NCBI GenBank assembly: GCA_021234155.1
Contig: JAJEKV010000062.1
Span: 5,456,497-5,520,496 of the forward strand
Length of the DNA: 64,000 bases
Source: Isoetes taiwanensis
Taxonomy: Eukaryota; Streptophyta; Lycopodiopsida; Isoetales; Isoetaceae
Reading direction: 5' to 3'
Position numbers and translations under genes: made by a program. The notes beneath the pieces are model-generated. The model was given only the letters and a program-made list of their open reading frames with translations. It did no database searches and was not told the DNA's origin. Positions 34,376 through 46,469 of the stretch are shown here, piece by piece. The first letter of the stretch is position 1. Each line of letters begins with the position of its first letter.

Positions 34376-36925
34376 ATGTTGCAGTGCATTTTCCTCCTCT
34401 CCGCTTCAGGGTATGGGCATCTCTAACATTCATGCAATTTTGTCTTAAGAGAATTTAACTGCAAATCCTTGCTCTGAAGGGGAGGTGATGCTGGAAAGCA
34501 ATGGATAGGCCAGCGGGTCGATCGATCCATATGCAGCTGGTTCTGGGCACAAGCGCATCCGCTATCCGAACCACTTGGTCATGTAATATGTTAGGTTCTA
34601 ATACTGCTACCCAAGCGACCTTATTTAATTTTGTTTCTTGTGCTTGCAGGTGCTTCCTTCTGTAATGGCATCTCCAACTTATTATTTGCTTCATATCATT
34701 CAGAAGGCGTTACATTCCTAGCATGCACTTCTTCTGAAATGCCTCCACTCTTGGGAATAGAGGTAGGGTTATGTTTATTACGTTAATTTTTTTATAGAAA
34801 TCATTCTTGAAGTTGATGAATGACGATGCCATTAGGTTTGAAGTTCTTAATTAGACCCAAAATAAACAGAATACTTTAGATTTTGGCGTTCGGATAATAA
34901 ATTACAATACTTCGACCTCCATGAAAGTCATTCCTTACATTGTTAGGCTTGATGCTCTAAAAACAGAGAAAATTAGGGGACTTTTGTGTTCTGAATATAG
35001 ATCTTGCGTTACAGCTTATGATTGTTTAACACAAGGGGTCATGGTTGATTCGCATGCAAAAGTTTATTAAGATGTACTCATTGCTAAAGTTGAATATCTG
35101 ATAGAGTACCCTTAATGGAAGTTTCTTTGCAGAGCTGCAGATGTTCTAACAGAGTATCTTGGGGGATTAAGGATGATCTGATAAAGGACAACTTTGTAAT
35201 TGTATACGAAACTTTCTTTTTCTTTTTGCATGTCTCATTTTAGAACTAGATTTCTTGTACAAGAAAGTAACACTGTACATGAAAAACTGAACTGGTCCCC
35301 AAGTGATTTTAGGAGATTAGAAAACAAAGTTTTTGGGGAGGATCTTATTGCTTTACCTTAACTAGAACTTGCTGCTCGTTTGTTGTTGATCACGGTAGGT
35401 TTATTTTTTGCTTTCTGGCAGCTACTTGATGAAATGATGGACGGTGGATTCCCACTAATAACAGAGCCAAATATTTTGAAGGACATAGTCACTCCTCCCA
35501 ACTTGATGAGCAAAGTGCTTAGTGTGGTTACAGGAGGGGACAAGTATGAAAGAAAATATATCCCATGGCAGCAGATTCAGGCATTCCATGGAGATAATCA
35601 GCGGGTGTGAAGTACTCAAATAATGAGATCTATTTTGACCTTTCTGAGGAGATGGATGCAGTTTTGAATAGGTAGACATTCTGTAATAAGCGGCTGGTGA
35701 TATACATCAAGGGCTGCTTGTTGTCTTCCATACAACGTTTTTTTAATCTTCTGACTGTTGTAGCTTGATAGGATCATAGAAATATTAGAGGATAGTAATA
35801 TGCTTACTAAATGGAGAGGGTTCATTTTTCCAAATCTACAGATCATAAAAAAAAGATTAGAGGATTAATATGTTTTTTTAAATGGAGAGATTTCATGTTT
35901 ACTAATCTATAAAAATGTCTTTATGGTTTGTGGCATAGTGGATAACACACACTATGGGTCTTGTGGCTTTTTACTATAAAAAATACTGACAGTACAACTG
36001 TGGCCCTACAGGGATGGTTTCCTTGTGAAATGTGGAGTTTATGGAGAAATTCAAAGCTCATTCAAGGTTATCGGGCATGCCAAATATTTTCTTTATCTTT
36101 TAGCAACCCAACAATCCTGAATGATGTCAGGTTTTCATCCATGCGTGCAATCCTGCACGTGGGAGGCTACTAAGACCTTGACCTTTATTCCTCCTGATGG
36201 TTCTTTTAAGCTGTTAAGTTATAGGTCAGTAGTCTGGACTTATTTTCTTATTCAGAATGAGTGATCTTATGTAATCTCTACTATGAGATATAATCTATGC
36301 AGTTGAGATTTGGAGTGAAGAGTAATATATTGGTGTTTTTTCTTAATCTTCTTATCTGTACATAATGGACTACTGAAATCCAGGGTTAAGGGCCTGAAGA
36401 ACACACCAATCTATGTGAGACCTCAACTTAGTTACAGTGATGGGTATGCAGAGTAAACATTCTTGTTGAATCGTTTGATCCTGGGAAACCAGTGGATGCT
36501 ATAGTCATTAAATTACCATGGCATCATATAGTTTCTTACAGACTTGACAGCCAATTATGGCAATGTTACATACAGTCATTAGTACCAAGGTCTGTTAATA
36601 CTGTATCCCAGCATTGTGGTCATTATAGCTAATTACTTTACTTTATTGATTACTTTATTTTCTGATGTCCTTTTAATTGCAGATATCTACATGGTCCATA
36701 GGGCTTATACGAAGGACAAGTCCCCTTGCTTGAATGGTTCGCTGCAATTGGAACCTGGTATAAAGGATTTAGATGAGCTTCCCACCTTGCTAGTTGGCTT
36801 CAAGGTTCTTGGAGTTGCACTTTCAGGCCTGAAAGTAGATAAGATGGAATGCCAAAATGTTGAATATCGTGGCTTACAAGGGTTTTCGATAAACTAGGGC
36901 TGGCAGTTATGAAATAAGAACTTGA
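34376..36925 (+). pseudogene. AP3M: AP-3 complex subunit mu gene, full-length exon set with disruptions
   Basis: Mu adaptin of the AP-3 coat, which sorts cargo to the vacuole. All parts are present in order with intron-like gaps: MLQCIFLLSASG (34376-34410), GQRVDRSICSWFWAQA (34480-34577), VLPSVMASPTYYLL and GVTFLACTSSEMPPLLGIE (34650-34762), FLCRAADVLTEYLGGL and IKDNFVIVYE (35122-35210), LLDEMMDGGFPLITEPNILK and NLMSKVLSVVTG (35422-35671), DGFLVKCGVYGEIQ, LSFSNPTILNDVRF and FIPPDGSFKLLSY (36012-36224), VKGLKNTPIYVRPQLSY (from 36384), then LLVGFKVLGVALSGLKVDK and the end RAGSYEIRT (36683-36925). Small indels break the frame at about 34497, 34690, 35170, 35560, 36085 and 36135, at the 3' end, and there is an in-frame TAA near 35612 and no GT donor after 35210. 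Introns are retained, so it is not a processed copy. Either a recent pseudogene or a working gene with consensus errors. Confidence 0.88.
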
Positions 36926-37975
36926 TAAGGCAATCATTAGGCTGGAGCATTATTTCTTGTAATTTGGTGAATGATTGAATTTGATAGCAGTTCACGACAG
37001 AGTATAATTCCTTACCCTGATGAAAATATGATTAACATTTGATAATTATGTGAAATTTCTGGTGAAAACTTCGGGGACATGAAAATTTATGTCTTGCTTT
37101 GACACATCACAGTAATTTATTCTCCCTATGGCTCAAAGATCACTCATTGTTTCAAGCTATTTAAGGCTATTTAATATGTAGTTTCATTTGTAATCTTTTC
37201 TCAAGCCATATATTTCAGACGGTAGAATTCAAAGCAATGCTTTTAATTTTTTTTTTCATATAATTTCTAGAGAGATTAGAAAAACAAATTTGTACATGGC
37301 TAAATATAGGAAAATAAATCTTGTGCTTCATCATGTAATTTAAATGAATAAAATATATATAAATAGCATATCTCTCTCCCAATCTAAGATGCTATATAGA
37401 GTAACCATCTATCCATAATTATGGCACATTTGTTTGTATGGATGATTTGAGACTTTTTTCCATCATATTAGGATATTTTTGTTGTTTGTCACCTTGCCAA
37501 ACAAAAAACTTTGTTAAATTGGTCAAAGTTCATTGAAATCAAATTTCCCAAGATCGTGATTCGATAGTTGACAAGGTTTTCCTTTGGCTGCTCCTCGCTT
37601 TTTTGTCCTCATTGCAACAACATAATAATCGTGAGTTGAGTCCTCCCCGTAAGGTAAATTGTTTCTAATTAGCAAAGCACAATTTCAAGAAGTTTTTTCA
37701 ACTAAATTGAAGTGATTGTTACCTTTTTTAATGAGAGTAGGATGGAAGAAAAGAAGCTTCAAAGAAAGGGATGCCTATAAAAAGTAATATAGACATTAGA
37801 TTATATTGCAAAATGGAGTCATATTTGAAGAATGTAAAAATAGCAAGAGAGTTTACTTTATTATGCCCACTTTATGCATGACAATTATTCTTTCTTAGCC
37901 ACTCTCATAAACTCTAATATCTTCTTCCAAACTATTTTAGAATACTGTCTTTGAGACTTTGAATATTGCTTCTCT
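36926..37975. other. no gene recognised
   Basis: AT-rich DNA downstream of AP3M. No open frame over 60 codons with a recognisable motif. Confidence 0.5.
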
Positions 37976-37979
37976 ATAC

Positions 37980-38480
37980 TAGGGTCTTTGCTAGTTTCGT
38001 CATCCCAAGCTCAAGGCTTCCCTCATTCACTTACGAGGGGACAAGATGTAGAGAGGTGGTCAGACCTACAAGTATTTGGGGACTGAGTTCCCACTACCAC
38101 CCAGGATGTTGCCATGGGATTCACGTGTTCCAAGGTTGAAAAACACTATATGCCATGCATAGCAAATGTACCATAAGGCGAGTTGTATGCACAGGGCCAC
38201 GGACACCTCACAGGGCTTTGGTCGAGCGGGTTCTCACATGCGTGGCGTAGATGGTAGGGGTCCCAAGGATATCCCTCACCAACCTGAATGATCTCCAAGC
38301 GGTGCAAAAAAGCCTTCTTGGCCGGTTCTTGGGTAAGTCCAGCCCCTTATCCTACCCCAAGAGTTCCACCCTCGATCCTACCCCAACGCGGGTTTTTTAC
38401 TCGCATGGTCGCATTTGATACACGCGGTCTAACCTGTTTGCACAGATGGGTCCCTTAACGCCAAAGCTTCTTTGGAAGGA
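37980..38480 (+). pseudogene. LINE reverse-transcriptase 3' fragment
   Basis: In shifting frames: YKYLGTEFPLPP, then a block ending HRALVERVLTC and NLNDLQAVQKSLLGRFLG. This is the post-catalytic region of non-LTR RTs (thumb and ALVEPVLLYG..EVWG region). The same order is seen at 46.5 kb (YRYLGVELPSSMQWD), so both belong to one family. Too decayed to define ends. Confidence 0.55.
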
Positions 38481-38627
38481 CAAAGCAAGTTCAGTGGTTT
38501 CTCATGTTGGGAAGCAATCTGAGCAACGACAGCGCACAAATACAGACAAAAGAAGGATCACAATGCACTAAAGTTTCAGATGTTAGTTTCATACGCAAGC
38601 TGCGGATCTGAGATACTCCCATTGATC

Positions 38628-38757
38628 CTGGCCAACAAGCAGCCCAAATCACTTAAAAAATACAATTTGCATAAGATTTTGCATACAATACAAGGCCAAG
38701 TCTTGGCCCAACCATGCACCACCTGAAATACGGCCCAAAAATACGAAAAAGCCCGCA
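38628..38757 (+). repeat. interspersed repeat, copy 2
   Basis: Matches 13308-13440 (gccaacaagcagcccaaatc ... cttggcccaaccatgc ...). It lies just upstream of the PPR relic. Confidence 0.6.
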
Positions 38758-38989
38758 GAACTGTTTTTTTCCTAATTTCACCTAAGAATCACAAGGGATC
38801 TTCTCGTTTACAACATTTGGGTTTATCTAGTTCCGACGGAGCAGTTTCGAATGGGGAAGAGATTTTGGTGTTCTGCATTCAACAAAATAAGGAGATAAAT
38901 GGAAAGCAGGAGAAGAGGATCGGTACGTGGTCTTATTTCCTATTCTACAAGCTGTTCAGTGAAGTTAAAACCCATTTCTGTTCTTCATC

Positions 38990-40908
38990 TTTATGGACAA
39001 ACGTTTTTGTTGGATTAATTTGGTGTCCTCGATCCATCTGTTGCAGAGTTGCATCAAGAACAAATCTTTGCCAAAGGGAAACATGTACATGGAATCTTTC
39101 TCAGAAGCCATGTGAAACATATTATTCTAGAAAATATACTTTATTAATTTGTATGGAAGATTTGGTGGCCTAGGTAGTGCTGAAGATGTATTTAACAAGA
39201 TGTCCATCCGAGACGATGTTTCATGGAACTCCATAATCTCCAGTTATATTCGGCATGGATATTTAAAAGAGGCTCTTAACTTATATGCAGAGATGCAAAA
39301 GCAAGGATTTGAACCAAATAAAGTCACATTTATCAGTGTTTCCAAAGCGTGTGCAGACTTACAACTCTTGGCAGAAGGAAAATGGTTACACGTCAATGTT
39401 CTAACAACAATATTCAAGTCAGATGTTGTTCTTAACAGTGCCCTTGCTCATATGTATGCAAAATGTGGAAGCATAAGAAGAATTGTGGCAGGTGTTTCAC
39501 AAAATGCCTTTACGTGACATTGTAGCATGGAATGTAATACTTACAGGATATGTCCAGCATGGGAAGCATGATGAAGTTTTGAAACTTTATCGACAAAATC
39601 ACCAGGAACGAATCCAGCCAGATGAAGTAACATCTATTTGTGTTCTAAATTCATCTGCAGTCAAAGGGAGCTGTTCAATGGGGTAAATGGATGCATGCCA
39701 TTACATTAAAATCTTATTATCAATCAGATATTTTTGTTGGCAGCACGGCTTGTTGACATGTATAGTAAATGTGAGAGCATAAATGATGCCGAAATGTATT
39801 TGAGAGATTGGCAGCTCGAGATGTTGTCTGTTGGAATGCAATGATCACAGGGTATGTTCAAATTGGTAATAGCAATGAAGCAATTAAGCTTTTTGAAAGA
39901 TGCACCTTGAAGGAGTGCAAACAAACGAAGGTGTATATGTCAGTGTTCTAAGTGCATGTTGTATCAAGATAGCTTTTGGGCAGGGCAAAGTGTTTCCATG
40001 CTGGCATTTTGAAATCTGGATGTATAAAAGATGCTGTCATTGGTGGTGCCCTGACAGATATGTCGTGAAATGTGGCAATCTAGAGGATGTCTACCAAGTG
40101 TTTGACAGGTTGAATGTCAGAAATGTCTATGCTTGGACAACAATAATCGCTGGTCATATGGATTATGGTTTACAACAAGGAATCATTGTCAATATTTAAA
40201 TTTATGCTACAGGAATGTGTGGAGCCTAATGATGTGAGTTTCACGAGTATTCTTAGTGCATGTGCTGAGTTGGCAGCTATGACCTATGCAAAATTTATAT
40301 ATGCAGGAATTTTAAGATCTCGATGCCAGTCAGATATTTTTGTTGGCAGTACACTTGCCGATATGTATGCAAAGTGCGGGGAGCATCAAGTATGCAAATG
40401 AGAGTTGTTTGACAGCATTCCTGTGCATGATGTAGTTTTCGCGGGAATGCAATAATTTCAGGATATGCACAGCATGGAGATGGAAAAGCAGTGCTTGACC
40501 TCTTTAAGTCAATGCTAGATGAAGGTGTGAAGCCAAATAATGCCACATTTGTGTCAGTTCTATTTGGTTTGTGGCCATTCTTCTCTCATAGATGATAGCT
40601 GTTACCTTTACTGTACAATGGTTCAAAATTATGGGATAACGCCTGTCATAGAGGCATTAATGCTTGTATGGTTTGATCTATTTGGTCGTGCAGGGCATTT
40701 AAATGAAGCAGAAGATTATATCAGCAAAATGCTATCTGAACCAAGTCCAGTGATATGGACGTCTTTTCTGAATGCCTGTATTCTCCATGGTGACATGGAG
40801 GCAGCACAACATGCCACTGAACATCTTCTAACCTTGGAGCCTGAGAACACTGCAGCATTTGTTCTTTTATCAAATATATATATGCCTCGAATGGCAATGC
40901 AACAATAA
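38990..40908 (+). pseudogene. PLS-type pentatricopeptide repeat gene with E domain, decayed
   Basis: PPR proteins bind organellar RNA; PLS/E types guide editing or processing. Repeats run in order: GKHVHGIF (about 39078), SAEDVFNKMSIRDDVSWNSI, EALNLYAEMQKQGFEPNKVT, SALAHMYAKCGSI, VFHKMPLRDIVAWNVILTGY, ARDVVCWNAMITGYVQIGNS, GNLEDVYQVFDRLNVRNVYA, SFTSILSACAELAAM, DMYAKCG, NAIISGYAQHGDGKAVLDLF, and the E region DLFGRAGHLNEAEDYISKML, VIWTSFLNACILHGDMEAAQ, LLTLEPENTAAFVLLSNIY. It ends at a stop at 40906-40908 with no DYW domain. At least seven frame changes interrupt it (for example near 39150, 39480, 39690, 39760, 39900, 40165, 40395). Such genes are usually intron-less, as here. Confidence 0.88.
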
Positions 40909-41600
40909 ATGCGGCAAAGAATAATTTGTTACCGCCATCTGAAAAAAGTTTGGGCTATTTAGGATAACAAATTGCAATCATATTACATAACTTCTTCAAG
41001 ACGTGGAACTTCTTCGAAGATGGTAGGCAGCCAGGTGGAAATTTTGAAGTAACCAGCTTTGCAAATGCTGCCATTTGAAGCATACCTCCCGAAATTTCCA
41101 AATCTGGCTGGTGGCCCTGTGTTAGCAGTTGCCTGCATATTGTCTATACCCCTTCTTGATTACCGTGGTGACTACAATACCCGACTAAACATCACATGGT
41201 GACTAGTCCACCAACATTCTTGATTATTGTTATACTACTAGCACTACCAGCTCCATCTAATGGGGAAATAAAACGGGTCTTTTTATTCTAATTGGACATC
41301 TCTTTCGCCATCTATTGGGGTAAGCATACGGTCATTTGATCTCAGTTTGAGACATCAATGACTTGTTGAGACTAGAGAGATTGACTTCATTTGATCTCAG
41401 TTTGAGACATCAATGACGTGTTGAGTGAGACTAGGGAGATTGTCTGCAGGTTTCTAGGAGCAGTCACTTGGAGAGTATCCTTCTAACCAATGAAGTAATA
41501 TAGCATCGACAAATAAGAGTCCAAAATCTCACGAACCTCAAATTTCTTCATGATCATCAATGTCAACTAAAGGTGGTGGTTGGGAATCCAGTCTGGAAAG
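40909..41600. other. no gene recognised
   Basis: Contains a short tandem duplication of tttgatctcagtttgagaca followed by tcaatgac (about 41335-41365 and 41388-41418) and nothing else recognisable. Confidence 0.45.
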
Positions 41601-41689
41601 GAATTGGGCGTGTGAAAGGAATGGGCGTGTGGTAGCTCAACAATGAAACATAAAATATATGAGAATGAGGGCGAATGGTTGGAGAGAGC

Positions 41690-41950
41690 TCGAGTCAGGG
41701 CACAACATTGATGATCTGAGCAGTGATTTGGTAAGGGCTAAGACGATGATAGTTAAGTTTGTTATGGGTTCTAAGAAGATGATGTTGGAGTTTTGATTGA
41801 AAATCATGGAGCTTCTCGGACAGAGACTTTACACTAGGATTGACAGAATCATGACCTAAAGAAATAAATGGCCAATAAGGATATGCTGGAGGTTGAAAAA
41901 GAATGGGGTCTAGCTGTGGAAGCATGTACTGAGTTTTTATAAGCAAACTC
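41690..41950 (-). pseudogene. Ty3/gypsy-type integrase C-terminal fossil
   Basis: The minus-strand frame resembles the post-catalytic integrase region of plant Ty3/gypsy elements (HDSVNPSVKSLSEKLHDFQS, then LLRTHNKLNYHR). It is an isolated broken piece in the opposite orientation to the element that follows. Confidence 0.5.
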
Positions 41951-42029
41951 AGCTAATGAAAGCGAATCAATTCAATCATCATGTTAAATATTGCTCCAAT
42001 GTCTGATTAATGTGTTATGTATGCGCCAG

Positions 42030-42240
42030 CCATTTTCAGGGGCGAGTCTTTCTTCATAGAAGCCATTCCGATTCTCTAATGTATTGATTCTCTAATGTAT
42101 TGTTACAGTACTATCACAAGCCAGACAATCCTGCTTGAGCTCTTGTATCAAGCATGATTCTATCAAACATCTAGGAGAGCCAGGGGATCTTTCACTAGTG
42201 GAGGAGTCAGGAACGCCGAGGGAGAGGCGGTTTAGTGTTG
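42030..42240 (+). repeat. LTR-derived repeat, copy 1
   Basis: A block with gttacagtactatcacaag ... cctgcttgagctcttgtatc ... gagaggcggtttagtgttgg matches two more copies at about 44565-44765 and 45425-45620. It lies just upstream of gag-like sequence, as a 5' LTR end would. Fossil. Confidence 0.55.
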
Positions 42241-42479
42241 GATGCAATATCTCCAAGTTTGTAAGAGTGGTACTAGAAGCAAAGAGTTGATATTGGGATG
42301 AAGAGGCGATTGATGTGGTGGCTGATCCCCCGATGGGATTGGCGTCTTTTAATCCTCGAAGAAAGGAAGAACATTGATTTGGATGAAGTAGCTCCTACTG
42401 AAGAGGAGGCCGCGAGGCCCGGATGAATTGACATCAAACTCCGGCAATAACACATCGATGGGGATAAGGAGAATCTAAT

Positions 42480-44510
42480 AGGGAGAAGTGAAAGAAAAAG
42501 CTAATTCTTACGATGGATAAGGGGAAAAGAACATGAGAAACTTTCTCAAGTATCCATTCTTGGAAAAAATCCATTGATTTGATCCATTCAACTTTTCGAG
42601 GGGAGTTAGATTATGCAAAGGCGAGTTAGAGAATTGATGGGGCAAGTTGCAAAGACCAAATTGAGCAAGCACACCGAATAAATTGCTTAAAGACTTGCAA
42701 CTTGGATGATCCAAAGCAGAGCGGAAGAGTTTGATACTATCAAACAATTATTAACAAGAATCCATGGGACACGGTGCTAAATAATGTACAGCGAGATTGT
42801 AATAATCAGCTCGTGAGCCGAGAATATCGACGTGTTAGCTAAGCTCAGGGAGCTATAAGCTCTGAGCCTATTCCCCAACAAATCTAGATCAAGAAGCTAA
42901 AGTTCGGAGAAACTCTATCAGCGAGAAGAGCTAAAGGGGGTTGGAAAAAGGATCATCCAGGTTTATGGGATTTGAAGCTATGAAACAAGCCCTTGGCTTA
43001 CTATAGTTGAAAACATATTTTAGTGCCACCAATAAGGGAGATGCAGCTAGAGTGTTGCATGGTATTGCAACTCAAGGGGATGTTGTTTCTTGTGGAGACT
43101 TGCTTATGGGAAGGGGGGTGGAGGTTAGTTCTTGGGCATTTTTATAAATTCTACAAACAAGAATATAATTCACACTATGATGAACACCATGATTTGATTC
43201 AACTTGAGAAGCATTAGGCGGTGGAATCTTGCAACAATATATTAACACCTTCAAGGTATTTTTTGCAAGAATCAAAGATATGCCAGCCGGATCTTGAGTA
43301 AGTTAATTTGAGGCATGGTCTTAAGGATCGCATCCTTAAAGTACATATTAGACAAGTGTGTCTTGAGCACTTTGAGCCATGATATCCTTGATGGGACGTT
43401 GCTAAGTTCCTCTAAGGGCGAAGGGGCGATGAGAATAAAGAGTCTCAATCCAACTCTCATTGTTTCCAAGAATGGAAGCAAAAAGGATGGAAATTAAATT
43501 ATCTTGGGATCGAATAAACATCCCCAAATTGCTCAAAAAAGATTGGTAATCCTCCTCCTAATGAAAGGGGTAAAGGCAAAACTTCGGAGAAGAAGCCGCT
43601 TAAACCATTCGCTTGCTACAATTGTGGCACTAAAGGACATATGTGAGGGACTATCCAAATATCCACAAGGAAATACAGGTGTTGAACTCCACCATAAAAG
43701 CAAATTAAGGAAGGGGAACAAAAGAAGAACTACGCCATAGCTCGAGAGAGAACCAATGTTGTAAGTAAAGAGGTGATTTTTCTTGAAGTAAAGAGAGTGA
43801 TTTGGTAGTAAATGGCTTCAAATGGTCAATCCTCCTATTAATTGGAAAAACATTTATTAATTATCTCAAAAGGAGGAGAATCACCCTTCGGGGACTTATA
43901 ATGTAGTTCTCCTAAATTTATAATGGCTATGCAAGCCAACATTGTTTCCGTTCTAATGTTAATGAAAAATATCTTGTCTATGTCTTTGATACTTCCGTGC
44001 AGATAAATGTTGTAGATAAGGACAACAAACTTGAAAGTTTGATGGATAAGTATAAGGATGTGTTCGTAGATGCTCCTAACAGGAGTTCCATTATGAGAAA
44101 TCGCTCATGAGATAGAATTGGAACCCAGAACTAAGACAACGGCCAGGGCGACATATAGATTTAGTCCCTTGGAGAGTCCCTTGGAGAAAGAAGATGTCAA
44201 GAAACAAATTCAAGACCTACTCCAAAAGGGTTTCTTAGGACCTAGTAAGTCACCATTGGGGGTATCTGTGATCCTTGTAAAAAAAAAAAGATGGAAACAT
44301 GCGCATATGTATTGACTATAGGTTCTTAAATAAAGCCATGATCAAAGATCGTTACCCAATGCCCAGACTCGTTAATATCATGGACCGATTAGTAGGAGGC
44401 GAGGATACTTCTCTAAGAGCGATCAAAAGCGGATATCATCAAATTAGCATTGAGGAAGGGATGAGCCCAAGGTGGCCTTTTGAGACCAATCAAAGGGCAC
44501 TATGAATTTA
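42480..44510 (+). mobile_element. Ty3/gypsy-type gag-pol fossil
   Basis: Plus-strand remains of an LTR retrotransposon: a gag-like region, a zinc-knuckle start (FACYNCGTKGHM near 43600), then reverse transcriptase blocks (QIQDLLQKGFLGPSKSPLG, RICIDYRFLNKAM, IKSGYHQISIEEG near 44210-44460). The pol region stops soon after, next to an LTR-like copy, so most of RT, RNase H and integrase are absent. The element is broken in many places and looks old. Confidence 0.75.
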
Positions 44511-44564
44511 TAGTTCGTCATTGGGATTGATAAATGCCCGACCATGTTATCGTTAATGAATATT

Positions 44565-44780
44565 TTGTTTTAGGGACGAGTCTTCCTTCCACGGGGAGCC
44601 ATGCTTATTTTCTATTGTGGTGTTATAGTAATATCACACAAAGCGGACAATCTTGCTTGAGCTCTTGTATCAAACAAGATTAGGCGGACATCGAGGAAGA
44701 GCCGAGGCTCTACATACTGAATTAGGGAATTAGGAACTCAGGGGAGAGGAGGTTTAGTCTTTGGATGTGATGATATTTGA
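44565..44780 (+). repeat. LTR-derived repeat, copy 2
   Basis: Same block as at 42030-42240 (cgagtcttccttcc ... tgcttgagctcttgtatcaa ... ggggagaggaggtttagtc). It directly follows the truncated pol region, consistent with a 3' LTR brought close by internal deletion. Fossil. Confidence 0.55.
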
Positions 44781-45109
44781 TGAAACCACTCTCCAAGGCC
44801 ACATGGGAGAATGAAGAGTACATGTAGCAAAATCCTCATGTGACTCAAAATTTGTGGAGGCCATGGAAGGATTGATGGGGTCATCTGAGATCGATTACCT
44901 AAAAGTAAAAGAACTTAAGGCTTGGCCGGGGAGGAGATGGCATGGGGCGGCCCATAAAAGAATGAACCTACGAAACCATGATCACAAGGTGATCACAGGA
45001 GCGGGTTTCTAAAGGGACTAGATGTTGAAACCATGGTCCTTTGGATGGCCCTTAAAGATGGGTGTCAAAACTAAGTATACTTCCATCATCCTTGGAGACC
45101 AAGGATTTG
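44781..45109. other. LTR-related or spacer DNA
   Basis: No gene. GA-rich sequence between LTR-like copies; probably part of the same retroelement complex. Confidence 0.35.
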
Positions 45110-45640
45110 AAGGGGAGTTATGTATGAACATTGAATAATCAAAAAAAGGAGATTAAAACCAAATAAATGTTTGATATGATATAAAATTAAAGGAATAATT
45201 GATGATGATGTAGCACAACCGGTTGGGTGGGAAGAAACCTAGTGAGTGCGAAGCTTTTGCTTCAAGGCTGGGAATCGGTTGATGGCCAGGGGAGAGATAT
45301 ATTAAATAGGTGCCGACCACGGTCAAATTTTGACTGCGGTGGCGAGGGATGACAAAGCCATCTGTCATATGCGGGCATCGCCAATCTTTGGATTTAATCT
45401 AGTATAAAAGGATTTGATGGGTGAGGCATGATCGAGTCTTCCTTCCGGAAGCCCTTAGATTCTCTCTTGTGTTGTTACAATACTATCATAAGCGAGACAA
45501 TCTGCTTGAGCTCTTACGTCAAATAGGAATCTATCGAGACATCGGAGAGGCAGGGCTCTTGCGATGAGTGGGGAGTTAGGGACTCAGGAGAGACGATTTA
45601 GTGCTAGATGCGATGTCGGTTGTGGTGAAGCCCAAGTTTA
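45110..45640 (+). repeat. LTR-derived repeat, copy 3, with TATA box
   Basis: Includes ggggagttatgtatgaac near the start, a TATA-like tataaaagga at about 45401-45410, and the shared downstream block (cgagtcttccttccggaagc ... tgcttgagctcttacgtcaa). This is the most complete LTR-like copy in the cluster, with U3-like, TATA and R/U5-like parts. Fossil; it may be a solo LTR. Confidence 0.5.
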
Positions 45641-46465
45641 TAGCGGTTGTATGACATGTTTGCTCCAAACTTGGATGTAATTGATTCTAACTTACCATTT
45701 GTTTGATGATCTAGGTTATGTTAAAAGGAGATACAAGTTTGACAATCAATCGATTTATATGAGGGCATCATTATATTTTTCGAATTTTAGTACAAGGATG
45801 GTAGTGGAAAATTTGCCATATCAAAATGCATCAACGTAAATGGTTAAGTTACATGAGATAAAAAGAAGAGTTATGGGCCAAAATATTTTTTGCGGGGAAA
45901 GTTATACAAGTGCCTTTGGGACAAAAACTTCGTATACCTTTGGTACAACATACCACTTGACCCAACTACTTGATGTTGTCTTCGAGGAAAAATACTTAAG
46001 CCTTCAACTAGTCCTTTTTGTTCCATCCTCTTCTTATGAGCCATAGCTCTATTACATATGTTTTCATCGGTTTATCTTTATAACAAACTATGACTTTTTT
46101 GTGCTCATTATTAAAATATTATCAAGTTTGATTGTTTTGGTCTAGCATATATTTTGAATGGATGCATAATCTATGGATTTAAAATCTCAAAGGTATTTAA
46201 GATCTGTGATTAGATCGTCAAAGTTCAAATTCTTGATGGCATTCTATCCGATGCGACCCGGAGACTTCGAAAATTTTTCGCCGAAGTTTTACGAAGACAA
46301 TGTAAGTGTTTTTGATATTGTGAACTATTGAATCATTGGAATAATGTATTTTATAGTGTGCTAATCATCATTAAATGGGCATACAAACTCTAATTACTCT
46401 AATCGCTTATTGCTACTACCTAGAAAGCAATATATGGTACAAAATATACTTGCTTTCTCCTAGTT
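45641..46465. other. no gene recognised
   Basis: AT-rich DNA. The 45840-46046 frame has no known motif. Confidence 0.45.
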
Positions 46466-46469
46466 AATG

